From assembly GCF_003473295.1 (NCBI RefSeq), contig NZ_QRMP01000001.1:186001-250000 (forward strand): 64,000 nt of DNA, given 5' to 3'. The position numbers and the translations under genes are program-made. Below, in pieces: positions 39,946 through 49,682 of this stretch (position 1 is its first letter; each line of letters begins with the position of its first letter). Under the pieces are notes generated by a model. That model saw only the letters and a list, made by a program, of their open reading frames with translations, ran no database searches and had not been told where the DNA came from. The stretch comes from Parabacteroides sp. AM08-6 (GTDB lineage: Bacteria; Bacteroidota; Bacteroidia; Bacteroidales; Tannerellaceae).

Positions 39946-40554
39946 CTATTTTTTAGGAACTTTAATCCATTCTTTTCGTTCAAAGTCATATTGTTTCAAA
40001 ATACGGGCAGGATTACCGCCTACAACAGAGTAAGGTGGGACAGATTTAGTAACAACGCTACCGGAAGCAATAATACAATGTGTACCAATTGTTATACCTT
40101 GATTAATACATGAATTACCTCCAATCCAAACATCGTCTTCCACTACTGTTTGATTGGGAGTTACACCTTGTTTGGCTATTGGACGCGTTACATCTAAATA
40201 ATTATGTGTTAATCCGGTTATTTGTGCCCCACTTCCAATAGTGACATAATTACCTAATTTAACAGGACCTACTAATTTTACCCGAGATGTTACATGAGTA
40301 AAATCTCCTATTGTTATGTCACCCATTCCATTGTTTATAATACAATAATCCTCAATTATACTTCTTTCCCCTAATGATATTTTCTTGGAAGGAATAATGT
40401 CTAATCTTGCTTTTCTTCTGACTATTGCTCCTTTTCCTTTTTTTATAACAAATGGAATAAGAAAAATTCTGGCCCATAAGCGTGGACGTGATGAATAAGG
40501 ATGTACTAATAAATAGTGAAGAACCTTTTTAAGTTGGGGATATTTGTTTAGCAT
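39946..40554 (-). CDS. left-handed beta-helix acyltransferase (hexapeptide repeat)
   Basis: 202 residues. Hexapeptide repeats run from ~70 to 185 (IGDFTHVTS, LGNYVTIGSGAQITG, VEDDVWIGGNSCINQGITIG, IASGSVVTKSVPPYSVVGGN), ending with PARILKQYD. This is the CatB/WbbJ type, which O-acetylates sugars with acetyl-CoA. It sits between two glycosyltransferase genes. Confidence 0.9.
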   Translation of the reverse strand: MLNKYPQLKKVLHYLLVHPYSSRPRLWARIFLIPFVIKKGKGAIVRRKARLDIIPSKKISLGERSIIEDYCIINNGMGDITIGDFTHVTSRVKLVGPVKLGNYVTIGSGAQITGLTHNYLDVTRPIAKQGVTPNQTVVEDDVWIGGNSCINQGITIGTHCIIASGSVVTKSVPPYSVVGGNPARILKQYDFERKEWIKVPKK

Positions 40555-40566
40555 AATAAAGTGATT

Positions 40567-41748
40567 TTAGATGTTTATATGTGAATATAGTTGATTGACT
40601 GAATTTGCCCATGTATGAGTGTGAGCAAAATCAATTCTTTTTTGTATCTCCTCCTGTGAGTTGGTTTGTAAGGCTTCTTGAATAGCTTGTATATATTCGT
40701 CTACACCTGTACAATTCCATACGTATTTATCAAACATGCTCATTGCTTTTGTTTTAGTAGCTATAACAGGTTTTCCTAATGCTAAATATTCATCTATTTT
40801 ACGTGGATAGTTACCTATTGTTATTTGATTAATTAGTTGTGGATTCATGCAAATATCAAAATGGGCAACATATGCAGGTATTTCTTCTTGCCTTTTTTCA
40901 CCTAAAAAGAATACATTGGGAAGAGTGTGCAGTTTGTGATTTTTGAAATATTTATCTTCACCACCAACCATAATGAAAGATATTTGTGTACTTTTTTTTG
41001 CTACTTCAAAAATAAGGTCTGCGTCCAATCTCCGGTTAGTAATCCATCCTACATATCCTACTATAGGATGTGGAATGTCAGACATATCTTTAGGTTTTGG
41101 ATAGTTTGCCTTGTAATCATATTTACTGAGGTCTAACCCTTGCCCTATATCATAACATTTTGAGTTGAATGGTAGAATTGACTCTGCCTGTTGGATAGAA
41201 TTTACAGCTACTATATTACATTTCTTTGACAATATAGGTTCTAATCTTGGTGCATGTTTCTGCCAATAGGATGAGACCAAATTGTCTCTCCTGTAATAGA
41301 TGGAGTAGGAGGGTGATAGAATTTCATTTGCATAGAAACTACGATAAATATCGTTATCAATGAATAGGATGTATTCGTTAAAGTGAATTTCTTGTAATAT
41401 TTTCTTTACAAATGAATACATTCTATTGTTGTTAATTTTGTTGCCAATATCAAATAATAATCCATCAGGCAAAAAATTTATTGGCCAGATAGTAAATGGA
41501 TAATCTAATACCCATAAGTTAGGATTGATTTGTCTTAATTCCGACCGCTTCTTATCAATAACGTTTTTACGCTGAATGAACTCAGGTGAGTTTTCATTAT
41601 TTTTATAGCTTTTTTTGTCTAATGGAGTATTTATATATAGTACTTTGTTATGTTTGGATACTTCTGTTGCAATATCTTTAACATTTGAACCAATAGCCAT
41701 ATCCCAAGGTTGTAGACTGGTAAATATGAAATTTTTCCCCTTAATCAT
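40567..41748 (-). CDS. GT-B glycosyltransferase (TuaH-like)
   Basis: 393 residues. It opens NFIFTSLQPWDMAIGSNVKD; the C-domain has VGYVGWITNRRLDADLIFEV, FFLGEKRQEEIPAYVAHFDI, CMNPQLINQITIGNYPRKID and EYLALGKPVIATKT, the nucleotide-sugar binding half. Proteins of this kind occur in teichuronic acid and EPS clusters. Donor and acceptor unknown. Confidence 0.85.
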   Translation of the reverse strand: MIKGKNFIFTSLQPWDMAIGSNVKDIATEVSKHNKVLYINTPLDKKSYKNNENSPEFIQRKNVIDKKRSELRQINPNLWVLDYPFTIWPINFLPDGLLFDIGNKINNNRMYSFVKKILQEIHFNEYILFIDNDIYRSFYANEILSPSYSIYYRRDNLVSSYWQKHAPRLEPILSKKCNIVAVNSIQQAESILPFNSKCYDIGQGLDLSKYDYKANYPKPKDMSDIPHPIVGYVGWITNRRLDADLIFEVAKKSTQISFIMVGGEDKYFKNHKLHTLPNVFFLGEKRQEEIPAYVAHFDICMNPQLINQITIGNYPRKIDEYLALGKPVIATKTKAMSMFDKYVWNCTGVDEYIQAIQEALQTNSQEEIQKRIDFAHTHTWANSVNQLYSHINI

Positions 41749-41757
41749 AATCTTTTA

Positions 41758-42870
41758 TTATAAATTTGAATAAATAGAAAGTAAATTTAGAGCTGTTTTT
41801 TTCCATGAGAATTGTTGAGACTGTTTTAAGCCATATCTAATTTGTTCTTGGCGTAATATTTTATCGTTTTCCAGTAAAATAAGTTTCTCCGCAATCTCTC
41901 TTTCATCTGTTGGTGTTACAAGAAGTGCCTTTTCTCCTCCAATTTCTGGCATGGAAGAGGTATTAGATGTAATTACAGGTGTACCACAAGCCATTGCTTC
42001 TAGTAATGGGATGCCAAAACTTTCTCTGAGAGATGTGTATAGAAATGCGGAAGCACCGCTATATAAATATGGTAAATCAGTATTATGAATATAACCCGGA
42101 CTGAAGATGAAAGGACGAATATGTTCAATCCTCATTTCTTTTAGCATTGAATCGAGAACATCATTTTTAATATCTGCAATTAATAAGGGTAACGGTTTTG
42201 AAGATTGTTCTCTGTATAGGCTATAGGCTTTCAGGGTTCGAGGTACATTTTTTTTAGGATCTGTATTGCCCAAGAAAAATAGATATTCTGAAGCCTGTAT
42301 ATATTTTTTTGTAATTGGAGAAACGTCTGTTCGAGGATAAAAATGATTGCTATACCCGTTATAAACAGTTATGACTTGTCCTTCAGGAAGTTGTAAAGTT
42401 TCTTTGATACGATTTCTTTCGAAATGGGATACTGTAATAATTTTTTTACATTTAGGTAATATGCGTGGTACAATTAGCCTACGATAATACCATCCCATAT
42501 TTTGATATAAAGATTTATTTCCGCGTTGTCTCGACTCCAGGAAAATAATGTCATGCAGTGTTAAAACTAAGGGAACAGGACTGTGTATTGGAGCTGTATT
42601 GCTTGTACAATGTAATAAATCCGGTTTTATTTTTGCTACAGCTTTTGGTAAAGCTATTTGTTCCCATAAAGGATATGTGGGGCAATGTAGTTCAATAATA
42701 TGTACATTTTCTGTCTCTTGCAAACAGCGATCTTCTCCCGGACTTACAAATATAAAATATTCGTTTTTTTTATCAATCTTTTGTAGCTCCCGGATACTTT
42801 CTAAGGCTACAAAATCCATTCCGTGTTTGTTAGGACGGAATATGCGTTGTGCTTCTATGGCTATTTTCAT
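41758..42870 (-). CDS. glycosyltransferase family 4
   Basis: 370 residues, GT-B fold. VLTLHDIIFLE, KKIITVSHFERNRIKETL, LFFLGNTDPKKNVPRTLKAY and SLRESFGIPLLEAMACGTPV with the E-x7-E motif identify family 4. It overlaps the upstream GT2 gene by 4 bases, so translation is coupled. Confidence 0.92.
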   Translation of the reverse strand: MKIAIEAQRIFRPNKHGMDFVALESIRELQKIDKKNEYFIFVSPGEDRCLQETENVHIIELHCPTYPLWEQIALPKAVAKIKPDLLHCTSNTAPIHSPVPLVLTLHDIIFLESRQRGNKSLYQNMGWYYRRLIVPRILPKCKKIITVSHFERNRIKETLQLPEGQVITVYNGYSNHFYPRTDVSPITKKYIQASEYLFFLGNTDPKKNVPRTLKAYSLYREQSSKPLPLLIADIKNDVLDSMLKEMRIEHIRPFIFSPGYIHNTDLPYLYSGASAFLYTSLRESFGIPLLEAMACGTPVITSNTSSMPEIGGEKALLVTPTDEREIAEKLILLENDKILRQEQIRYGLKQSQQFSWKKTALNLLSIYSNL

Positions 42871-44102
42871 GGTTCTTCTTGTTTGTTGTTGTTGACTATG
42901 TGTTCCGTATGAATAAATTCTTTATTAGCTCCTTTCAGTCTGAAAAAATTAAAGAACATCAATACAAATAAAATCGGAATATTAAGAATTGCTTTTCTGA
43001 ATTTGCTGTTGACCAAATAATCTGGAATAGCAAGACTGAATGTTACACATAGTAATAATAGTAATCCCCACCATTTAATGGACAATGTGAAATTGTACGC
43101 TGTAAATAGTAAAGTGAATAGTATAATAAATCCGAGAAGAATAATTCTTGGCGGCATCATCCACTGAAATAATTTGTCACAATAATCCCAGTTCCCTCTT
43201 AATATAGCTTTGGGCAATGAAGATAATCCCCAAAATAGATTCGTGAATTGGTTTGACAACCATCTTCTACGTTGATTATAAAATCCATTTTTCCCTCGAA
43301 TCTTTTCGTCATAGGTAGGAACATCCTCTAAATAGTCGATATATATATTTTCTTTTAATAAAGACATTTCTAATTGTTTGTCTATTCCAACATCACTGGC
43401 TTTCATTATATTATCTTTAAAGAGATCATAGTCAAAAGCCATGCCTGAGCCAATTAATGCTGATGAGAAACCAAGAATAGTGTGTCCTTTTCTAAAGATG
43501 GAATTGTTTATTTCTTCGCTGACGGCATCTAAAACAGCAATGGAGGTGTCTTTATTTTTTGCCATGCGGTGAGTTTGTACAGCAGAACAGCCTGAGTAGA
43601 ACGCATTGTTTATTTTTTCTAAGAAGTCTTTTTCAACTAAATTGTCTGCATCCATAACTACAATAATATCATAAATTGATTTTTGTTCTTCGATGTACCG
43701 GATTGCTGCTTGTAGTGCATAGGTTTTTGTACTTTTGGCGTTATTTAGTTTAAGTACAATCGCTGTCTGACTTTCCAATTGCAAATTCGTTGAATCTTTC
43801 ATATGGTCAGAAATAACAAATACATCATACAAATCTCTTGGATAATTTTGTTTAAAGAATGATTGTGTCGTTTCTTTAATAATATTGTCTTCCTGATAAG
43901 CCGGAAATAAAACAGCGAAACGATATTTCTTTTTGGCTGTCGGATAAGTATCTTTTCGTCTTTTCAATGATGAAAATGCGAAGATAAGTAAATAGAGTAC
44001 CGGTATTAAGAATAATAAAAATAAAATAGCATCTGCCATCAAAAAATATTTTTCCTGACTGTTTGTCCAATCTATTCCTATTACATTATTGATTAAGTCC
44101 AT
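42867..44102 (-). CDS. membrane glycosyltransferase, family 2 (paralogue of 33515-34681)
   Basis: 411 residues. One N-terminal helix, GT-A domain with AVLFPAYQEDNIIKETTQ, VVMDADNLVEKDFL and YNQRRRWLSNQ, then membrane helices ending FFRLKGANKEFIHTEH. Blocks such as LDAVSEEINNSIFR and ALIGSGMAFDY are nearly identical to the plus-strand GT2, so the two arose by duplication. Confidence 0.9.
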   Translation of the reverse strand: MDLINNVIGIDWTNSQEKYFLMADAILFLLFLIPVLYLLIFAFSSLKRRKDTYPTAKKKYRFAVLFPAYQEDNIIKETTQSFFKQNYPRDLYDVFVISDHMKDSTNLQLESQTAIVLKLNNAKSTKTYALQAAIRYIEEQKSIYDIIVVMDADNLVEKDFLEKINNAFYSGCSAVQTHRMAKNKDTSIAVLDAVSEEINNSIFRKGHTILGFSSALIGSGMAFDYDLFKDNIMKASDVGIDKQLEMSLLKENIYIDYLEDVPTYDEKIRGKNGFYNQRRRWLSNQFTNLFWGLSSLPKAILRGNWDYCDKLFQWMMPPRIILLGFIILFTLLFTAYNFTLSIKWWGLLLLLCVTFSLAIPDYLVNSKFRKAILNIPILFVLMFFNFFRLKGANKEFIHTEHIVNNNKQEEP

Positions 44103-44105
44103 AGG

Positions 44106-45566
44106 TTATATAATATTTTTATTTTTAGATAGATTTTTATTGTTTTCAATTTCTTTATCAAAGTATTCTCCACACAGTACAAATGTGATGCCTGTAAATG
44201 CGATTATGTAAGTGGGATATTGCCCCCAAAAGGCATTACCGTAAGCACTTAAAAACATCCCAAATATACCACACAGGTAGCCCGTCAATCTACCTTTAAG
44301 TTCTGTATCCTTTATTTTAAACATTAAAATCCATGCGCCACGTGCAATTGCTCCAAAAATCATGGCTAAATGGAGAGTGATACCGACAATACCTGTTTCA
44401 ACCCACACTTTTACATACCAAGAATCATGAGGAATTGCAGTTGTAAGACGTTTTGACAATTTCTGATTCTCTACACCGGACAGGCCTAACCCTTCGCCAA
44501 AAGGTTTTGTTTTGAGGTATAAACCCAATTTTTTTTGATTTTCTTTTCGAACATTAAAAGAAGCGTCTTCCGAAGGACGAAAAGCTGTACGCATCCTACG
44601 TATTTGTTGATTTCCCTGTCCAATCATTGTAAACGCAAAAAAGACATAGATGAACAGTAAACAAACTCCACCAAATGCCATAGCTTTTATATTTTTGCAA
44701 ATAATGGTATATAATAATAGCCCACCTAAAGGGACAATCATTGCTCCACGGGTTCCGGAAAGAAGCATTGCATACATACTTAGAATTGATATTATCGCGA
44801 AGTATATTTTATAAGCAACATTTTTAGTGTATAAGGCTGTTATCCCAAATAATATGAATGCATATCCCATGTTAGAACCGAAATTACCGGCATCGGTAAA
44901 AAACGAAAAATAACGTGTGCCAGTTCCTATTATATGCGTCAAGGCACCTCCATTATTTAACCATTTTCTTTCTCCTGTATCAAAGCCTAGAAACTTTTGC
45001 ATAAAGGCTTTAAATATCGCAGTGAGTACCAAAATGGAAAATATGAGTGTTAATGTTTTTACAATTTGATATCGGTTGCATAATAATGAAACTATTATAG
45101 TGATAATAAATCCGTTGAACACAAGTCCTCTTGATAAATACCATCCTTCGAATAATCCTGTCGGATTTATGATTTCAATTGAAGTATAAATCATCCAAAT
45201 AAGAGAACCTAATGTTAGAATATTGAATGCACGCTTCCATTCAATATTATTTAATAAAGCAGCATGAATAATTATTAATAGGACTATAAGAATTAAAAGT
45301 ACATCCATGATAACACTGATACCAGAAATATTCATGTAACGAGTTGTCCCCATGATATAGTAGTTGATGATAAATAAGGTATAGAAAAGGATTATAGGGC
45401 GTTTTACTATAGATGTAATCAGGGTGAATAAAAATGGTAGACTAATGATAATGCCAAATATTAATAAACTGTTATTTATTAATGATATGACAATTCCAAT
45501 TAAGCCTGAAATTAAAATTGCAGGGAGTAAATGATTTTGTTTAATATATATATTATACTTATCCAT
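44106..45566 (-). CDS. O-antigen polymerase/ligase family membrane protein (Wzy-like)
   Basis: 486 residues, about twelve membrane helices, and one large loop (~310-385) containing FGEGLGLSGVE and TTAIPHDSWYVKVWVETGIV, the H-(x)-SW-type motif of Wzy_C/WaaL proteins. It polymerises lipid-linked repeat units in the periplasm. Position directly after the Wzz-like gene supports a Wzx/Wzy pathway. Confidence 0.87.
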   Translation of the reverse strand: MDKYNIYIKQNHLLPAILISGLIGIVISLINNSLLIFGIIISLPFLFTLITSIVKRPIILFYTLFIINYYIMGTTRYMNISGISVIMDVLLILIVLLIIIHAALLNNIEWKRAFNILTLGSLIWMIYTSIEIINPTGLFEGWYLSRGLVFNGFIITIIVSLLCNRYQIVKTLTLIFSILVLTAIFKAFMQKFLGFDTGERKWLNNGGALTHIIGTGTRYFSFFTDAGNFGSNMGYAFILFGITALYTKNVAYKIYFAIISILSMYAMLLSGTRGAMIVPLGGLLLYTIICKNIKAMAFGGVCLLFIYVFFAFTMIGQGNQQIRRMRTAFRPSEDASFNVRKENQKKLGLYLKTKPFGEGLGLSGVENQKLSKRLTTAIPHDSWYVKVWVETGIVGITLHLAMIFGAIARGAWILMFKIKDTELKGRLTGYLCGIFGMFLSAYGNAFWGQYPTYIIAFTGITFVLCGEYFDKEIENNKNLSKNKNII

Positions 45567-45570
45567 ATAT

Positions 45571-47727
45571 TTATTCTTTTACAGCGGAATTTCTTGCTGT
45601 GAGTCCTAAATATATAATACGGTTCGTTAAGTTTCGCATGGAAGCTTTAGGAGGTAGAGGGCCGGTAAAGTCTTCTACAGCCTCTCGTTTTGCATTATTC
45701 AAATACATATAAAGAGGGGCATCGGCTTTTACCTCTTTTAAATATTTTAAATATTCGTCATCACTGTTTTTCCAAACTCTACATGCGTTAACAATTAATA
45801 AATTCACGTCTGCTTTCTTTAATAATTCAGATGGAATTGTATTTTGTTGCATACATAAATGCTCTATGACTATAATATCAATATTTTTGTCATTTATCTT
45901 AAAGTAATCAAAATTATTTGCAAGTAAATAAGATGAATTGACTGTAAAATCTTTTTCTGCAACGAGACAAATCACATTTAAACCTTGTTCTTCCCATTGC
46001 TCTTTCAAATATTTAATTACAAAACTTTTTCCTTCTTTTTCTTCAATACTAAGAATATTAATAAAAGTAGGTTTTCCTTTGTGTAGAAAAGAATTCAATC
46101 TGTTACATGTGTAGGCGGCTGAAACCCGATTGCAAGCCTTTATATATCCACGGTATTTGAGTTGAATGTTTCCGGTAAAAGCTCCAAATACAGAGGTCTT
46201 TGTTAATCTTTTAGCTCGCTCCGCATCTCTTAATGTGCGATCAAGTAGCTCTATTACCAAATTGAACCCAATAATGAAGATAATACTGCCAATCAGTGCT
46301 GCTGCCGTTAACAATCCACGTTTACTTCCGTCACTCATCAAAGGGAATGTAGGAGGAGTAATTGTATTAAGGGATGCAGATGTCAATTGTATATTTTTCT
46401 GTTTTAATTTCGCTAAATTTAAACCATGCAAAATTTCAAGATAGGATTCCTCTTTTACCCTAATCTCGCGTTCTTTCCTGTTTATTTGTGTTCCGACTGG
46501 TGAGAGTGTTTTATATTTTTTATCAAAATCTCCCCTGCGTTCATTTAAAACTTTCAATTCAGCTTCAGCTTTGGTTTTACGAATAGTTTCATTTAACCAC
46601 TGATTAACCATATCATCAATAGCAACTCCTTCTTTTGAAAATTTATATGCGTTAATGTTATTTGATAAACCTAATATTTTACTTTCGGCTGTTTTTAATT
46701 GTTTTTTGTATTTTTCCAGTTCTGTATTTTCAATTATTGCATTATCTGTTTGAAAAGCCTCTATCTCTGTGATTTTACCGTTTATAGTTGAAACTTCGCT
46801 CAGTGCATCGAGAAAGTCTGAGTTTGTTTTAATCAATTTAGATTTAATATCCATTTGCGATTCTAATTTGTCAATTAGACTTATCGCGCTTTTTAATTCT
46901 CTGGTTGTCTGTTCATATCTATCTTCATAATTTGTATAAGAAATAGCAAGAGCCTTAGTTTGTTCCTCATAATTGATAACTTGGTTTGTTACATTATAGG
47001 CAGTTAAATCGTCTTCTAATATATTCAAACTTTCCTGATGTGCTTTAAGTTGTTTCTCATAATAAGAAACAATATCATTAGCTCCTTTATAGCGGGTATT
47101 CTCATAAGTACTTATTAGTTCTTCGGTAACAAATTTTATAGTTTGTAGTGCTATTCCGGGATCATTTGATTTGAATGATATTTCGATTAAATCACTGTTG
47201 TTTAAACGTACAACCGATATTGTTTTCAATGTATGGTAACTGTAATGTGGATGTGTGTAATTAAACAAATCAAATAAGAAGTTCCGTGGAATTTCTTTTT
47301 TATAATTCTCCAAGTTCTTTATTGTTAAAGCTAAAGAATCCTTATTAATTAGATTTTTTACTTCTTCCGGTACGATTTTTTGTAGGGTTGAATAATTTTT
47401 AGCAGTAATATACATATTGTCTTCATCCGGATTGCCATAAATCATACTTGCCGCAAACAATTTCAAAGAAACTTTCTCAAGAGAACCTTTTGCTTTGGTT
47501 AGATTGATTAAATTATCAAAAGTGTTATTTTGTTCGAAAAAAGTTTGTTTTTCCTCATCGAGTCCGGTTGATGATACAATTCCTGTAAAAATACTTGTAT
47601 TAACCGTATAGGTTTTAGGCAAAAATTGTGTAAAGTAAGCGACTAGAGCCGTGACGATTAAGCTACCAAAGAATATTTGATATCTGGTTCGATATAGAAA
47701 TCGCGATATATATAAAGTGATATCCAT
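45571..47727 (-). CDS. Wzz/GumC-like chain-length protein with a degenerate kinase domain
   Basis: 718 residues. N-terminal Wzz domain with a first membrane helix (~17-34), a long coiled-coil periplasmic region (~210-430), a second helix (~475-497, GLLTAAALIGSIIFIIGFN), and a cytoplasmic Rossmann-like domain (~540-718). The Walker A site is reduced to SIEEKEGKSFVIKYL, without the Gly-rich part, and the C-terminus (YLGLTARNSAVKE) has no tyrosine cluster. It therefore looks like a BY-kinase relative that lost kinase activity. It sets chain length and couples polymerisation to export. Confidence 0.9.
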   Translation of the reverse strand: MDITLYISRFLYRTRYQIFFGSLIVTALVAYFTQFLPKTYTVNTSIFTGIVSSTGLDEEKQTFFEQNNTFDNLINLTKAKGSLEKVSLKLFAASMIYGNPDEDNMYITAKNYSTLQKIVPEEVKNLINKDSLALTIKNLENYKKEIPRNFLFDLFNYTHPHYSYHTLKTISVVRLNNSDLIEISFKSNDPGIALQTIKFVTEELISTYENTRYKGANDIVSYYEKQLKAHQESLNILEDDLTAYNVTNQVINYEEQTKALAISYTNYEDRYEQTTRELKSAISLIDKLESQMDIKSKLIKTNSDFLDALSEVSTINGKITEIEAFQTDNAIIENTELEKYKKQLKTAESKILGLSNNINAYKFSKEGVAIDDMVNQWLNETIRKTKAEAELKVLNERRGDFDKKYKTLSPVGTQINRKEREIRVKEESYLEILHGLNLAKLKQKNIQLTSASLNTITPPTFPLMSDGSKRGLLTAAALIGSIIFIIGFNLVIELLDRTLRDAERAKRLTKTSVFGAFTGNIQLKYRGYIKACNRVSAAYTCNRLNSFLHKGKPTFINILSIEEKEGKSFVIKYLKEQWEEQGLNVICLVAEKDFTVNSSYLLANNFDYFKINDKNIDIIVIEHLCMQQNTIPSELLKKADVNLLIVNACRVWKNSDDEYLKYLKEVKADAPLYMYLNNAKREAVEDFTGPLPPKASMRNLTNRIIYLGLTARNSAVKE

Positions 47728-47733
47728 TTTGAC

Positions 47734-48516
47734 TTATCTGCTTATTACTTTAATATTGGTAAGCATTTCTAATAATGTAATGGAATTATGTAGACTGGCT
47801 TTCCCTTCCTGATACGTTACTGCAGCTGAAGTTCGACGGCTTCTTTCCAATGACAATGAAATGATATCAATTTTTCCATTTATAAAATCCTGCTCTGATA
47901 TTTTCATTTGGGCGTTATATAGGGCTACAGCATCTGCTTTAACTTTAAGTGTGGAAAGTTCTTTAACGACAAGATTATAGGCTTCTAAAATCTTTAACTT
48001 TCTTTCCTCAATGGATATTTCATATTCATATTGAATTTGATCAAGACGGCTTTTTTGTGCTTTGTTTTTCTGTTTTTGAATAATAAGATCGCCAAAAGGG
48101 ATAGAAACCGTAATACCTGCGTTATATTGGTGTTGTGCTCTACTGCTGAAAGCATACATGAGCTCATCTGTTTCTGTTTTTGTTAATCCTGTTACTTGTC
48201 CGTATTGGTAAGTACCGGTTGCACGAAAAAAATTGAGCCACTTGAGTTGCGTTTCTTTTAGTATCGCTTTTTCTTCGTCCCGCCTTGCTTCATAAATCTT
48301 AATCGATGGATGATCATATATCGATTCTAAGAATATGGATAAGGGGGGTAACTCAAGGTTTTCAAGAGCATCCAGTTCCTCCATAATAGAGATAGTGTCT
48401 GTACTCGCAAGTTCTGTTCCGGTGGAGGACGACAGGACGTCTTGGGCAGAAATGCAGATAGATAAAAGCAGTATTATTAAAGTTAAAAAAAATTTCATCG
48501 ATGTTGATTTAAACAT
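47734..48516 (-). CDS. half-length TolC-family outer membrane protein
   Basis: 260 residues, about half of a normal TolC protein. Signal peptide FFLTLIILLLSICISA, then one outer-membrane-factor repeat with long helices (ALEN to the end) and one beta pair (HQYNAGITVSIPFGDLII). The frame is intact on both sides. The gene replaces the Wza exporter expected in such loci. The start overlaps the sugar transferase stop by 8 bases; the Met six codons later is also possible. Confidence 0.8.
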   Translation of the reverse strand: MFKSTSMKFFLTLIILLLSICISAQDVLSSSTGTELASTDTISIMEELDALENLELPPLSIFLESIYDHPSIKIYEARRDEEKAILKETQLKWLNFFRATGTYQYGQVTGLTKTETDELMYAFSSRAQHQYNAGITVSIPFGDLIIQKQKNKAQKSRLDQIQYEYEISIEERKLKILEAYNLVVKELSTLKVKADAVALYNAQMKISEQDFINGKIDIISLSLERSRRTSAAVTYQEGKASLHNSITLLEMLTNIKVISR

Positions 48517-49678
48517 CCTCCTTTTGAATAAAGGATGTGAACGTTTTGAGAATGATTTTTATATCCAATAAAAAGGAAAATTCCTTGGCGTACCGGATGT
48601 CAAGTTGTTTTCTTTCCTCAGCAGAGAGGCTACCGCCGTTGCCTCGTTTTTCAACCTGCCAAAGCCCGGTGAGACCGGCAGGACCCATGAATCGTTCTAT
48701 ATAATCGTCGGATGTGAGCTGTTCTGCTTCGTAGACAGGTAGGGGACGATTGCCTACGACCGACATATCTCCTTTTAGGATATTAAAGAGTTGCGGTAAT
48801 TCGTCAATACTATATTTACGGATAATGTGACCGATACGGGTAATACGCGGATCATTTTCTAATTTGAAGAAGGCGTTGCTACGTTCCGACATTTTATTTT
48901 TTAGATATTCATTCTCGGATGTCGTATAATTGTCAGAAAACAGAATAGTATTTGTTGAACTATTACCTGATGTAGGGGTTAACTGCAGTTCTGCAGTTTC
49001 AGAAGAACAATATTGTTCTTCTGAAACTGTGGTATATTGATTCAATGCTTTATACTCAGCCAACCTTTTGTCTGCGTCAGGGTACATAGAACGAAATTTA
49101 TAAAAATCAAATATTTTATAATTGCTACCTACGCGCTTTGACTTATAGACAATAGCCCCCTTGCTTTCCAATCTTATGGCAATTGCCGTTAGTATGAAAA
49201 TGGGAGATAAAAAGAGGATGGCACCTAAAGATGCGGCAATATCAAACGTTCGTTTCCAAAAAGGAAGATGGAAGTTGGATATCCGTTCCATATCTGACAA
49301 GTTCTCTTCATTTTTACTCTGTTTTATTAAAAAGCTATCTGCTATGGTAAGCATTTGGCTCAAATCTTCTTTTGTTATCTCCTCTGTGACAACACAGTTG
49401 ACACCTGCTTTTATATAGGCTATTTTATCTTCTTTACTTACAATTTTTCCAAATAGGATAATATAGATACGAGAATAAATCTGATGTATTTGCTGAATGG
49501 TAATAATATCAGTTTTTACATCATTCATTATCATAAAGATACAAAAGTTGGTGTTCTGAGTATGGAGCAGAGTTTGACAAAGTTGCATATTACTTTGACA
49601 TTTAATGACTGTGTGATTTAGAGCTTTTTCCAGCCGGCTAGGCAAAGATGGGTGTTTTCCCCAAAAAATATATTCCAT
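48509..49678 (-). CDS. priming sugar-phosphate transferase with pseudo-receiver N-terminus
   Basis: 389 residues. Residues ~1-120 have the alternation of a response-regulator receiver (CIFMIMND in place of the phosphorylated Asp strand, IYIILFGKI, KAGVNCVVTEEITKEDLSQM), but no clear acceptor Asp. From ~135 a bacterial sugar transferase domain: PFWKRTFDIAASLGAILFL, VGSNYKIFDFYKFRSMYPDA, DELPQLFNILKGDMSVVGNR, GPAGLTGLWQVEKRG. It loads the first sugar phosphate on undecaprenyl phosphate. An unusually long insert (~210-265) lies inside the catalytic domain; a DNA palindrome falls in it. Confidence 0.88.
   Translation of the reverse strand: MEYIFWGKHPSLPSRLEKALNHTVIKCQSNMQLCQTLLHTQNTNFCIFMIMNDVKTDIITIQQIHQIYSRIYIILFGKIVSKEDKIAYIKAGVNCVVTEEITKEDLSQMLTIADSFLIKQSKNEENLSDMERISNFHLPFWKRTFDIAASLGAILFLSPIFILTAIAIRLESKGAIVYKSKRVGSNYKIFDFYKFRSMYPDADKRLAEYKALNQYTTVSEEQYCSSETAELQLTPTSGNSSTNTILFSDNYTTSENEYLKNKMSERSNAFFKLENDPRITRIGHIIRKYSIDELPQLFNILKGDMSVVGNRPLPVYEAEQLTSDDYIERFMGPAGLTGLWQVEKRGNGGSLSAEERKQLDIRYAKEFSFLLDIKIILKTFTSFIQKEDV
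48993..49028. repeat. perfect 36-bp palindrome inside the sugar transferase gene
   Basis: The left half CAGTTTCAGAAGAACAAT (48993-49010) is followed without any spacer by its exact reverse complement (49011-49028). The reading frame passes through and encodes TVSEEQYCSSET, about residues 217-228. In RNA it would make a near-loopless 18-bp hairpin. Confidence 0.95.
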
Positions 49679-49682
49679 ATAT

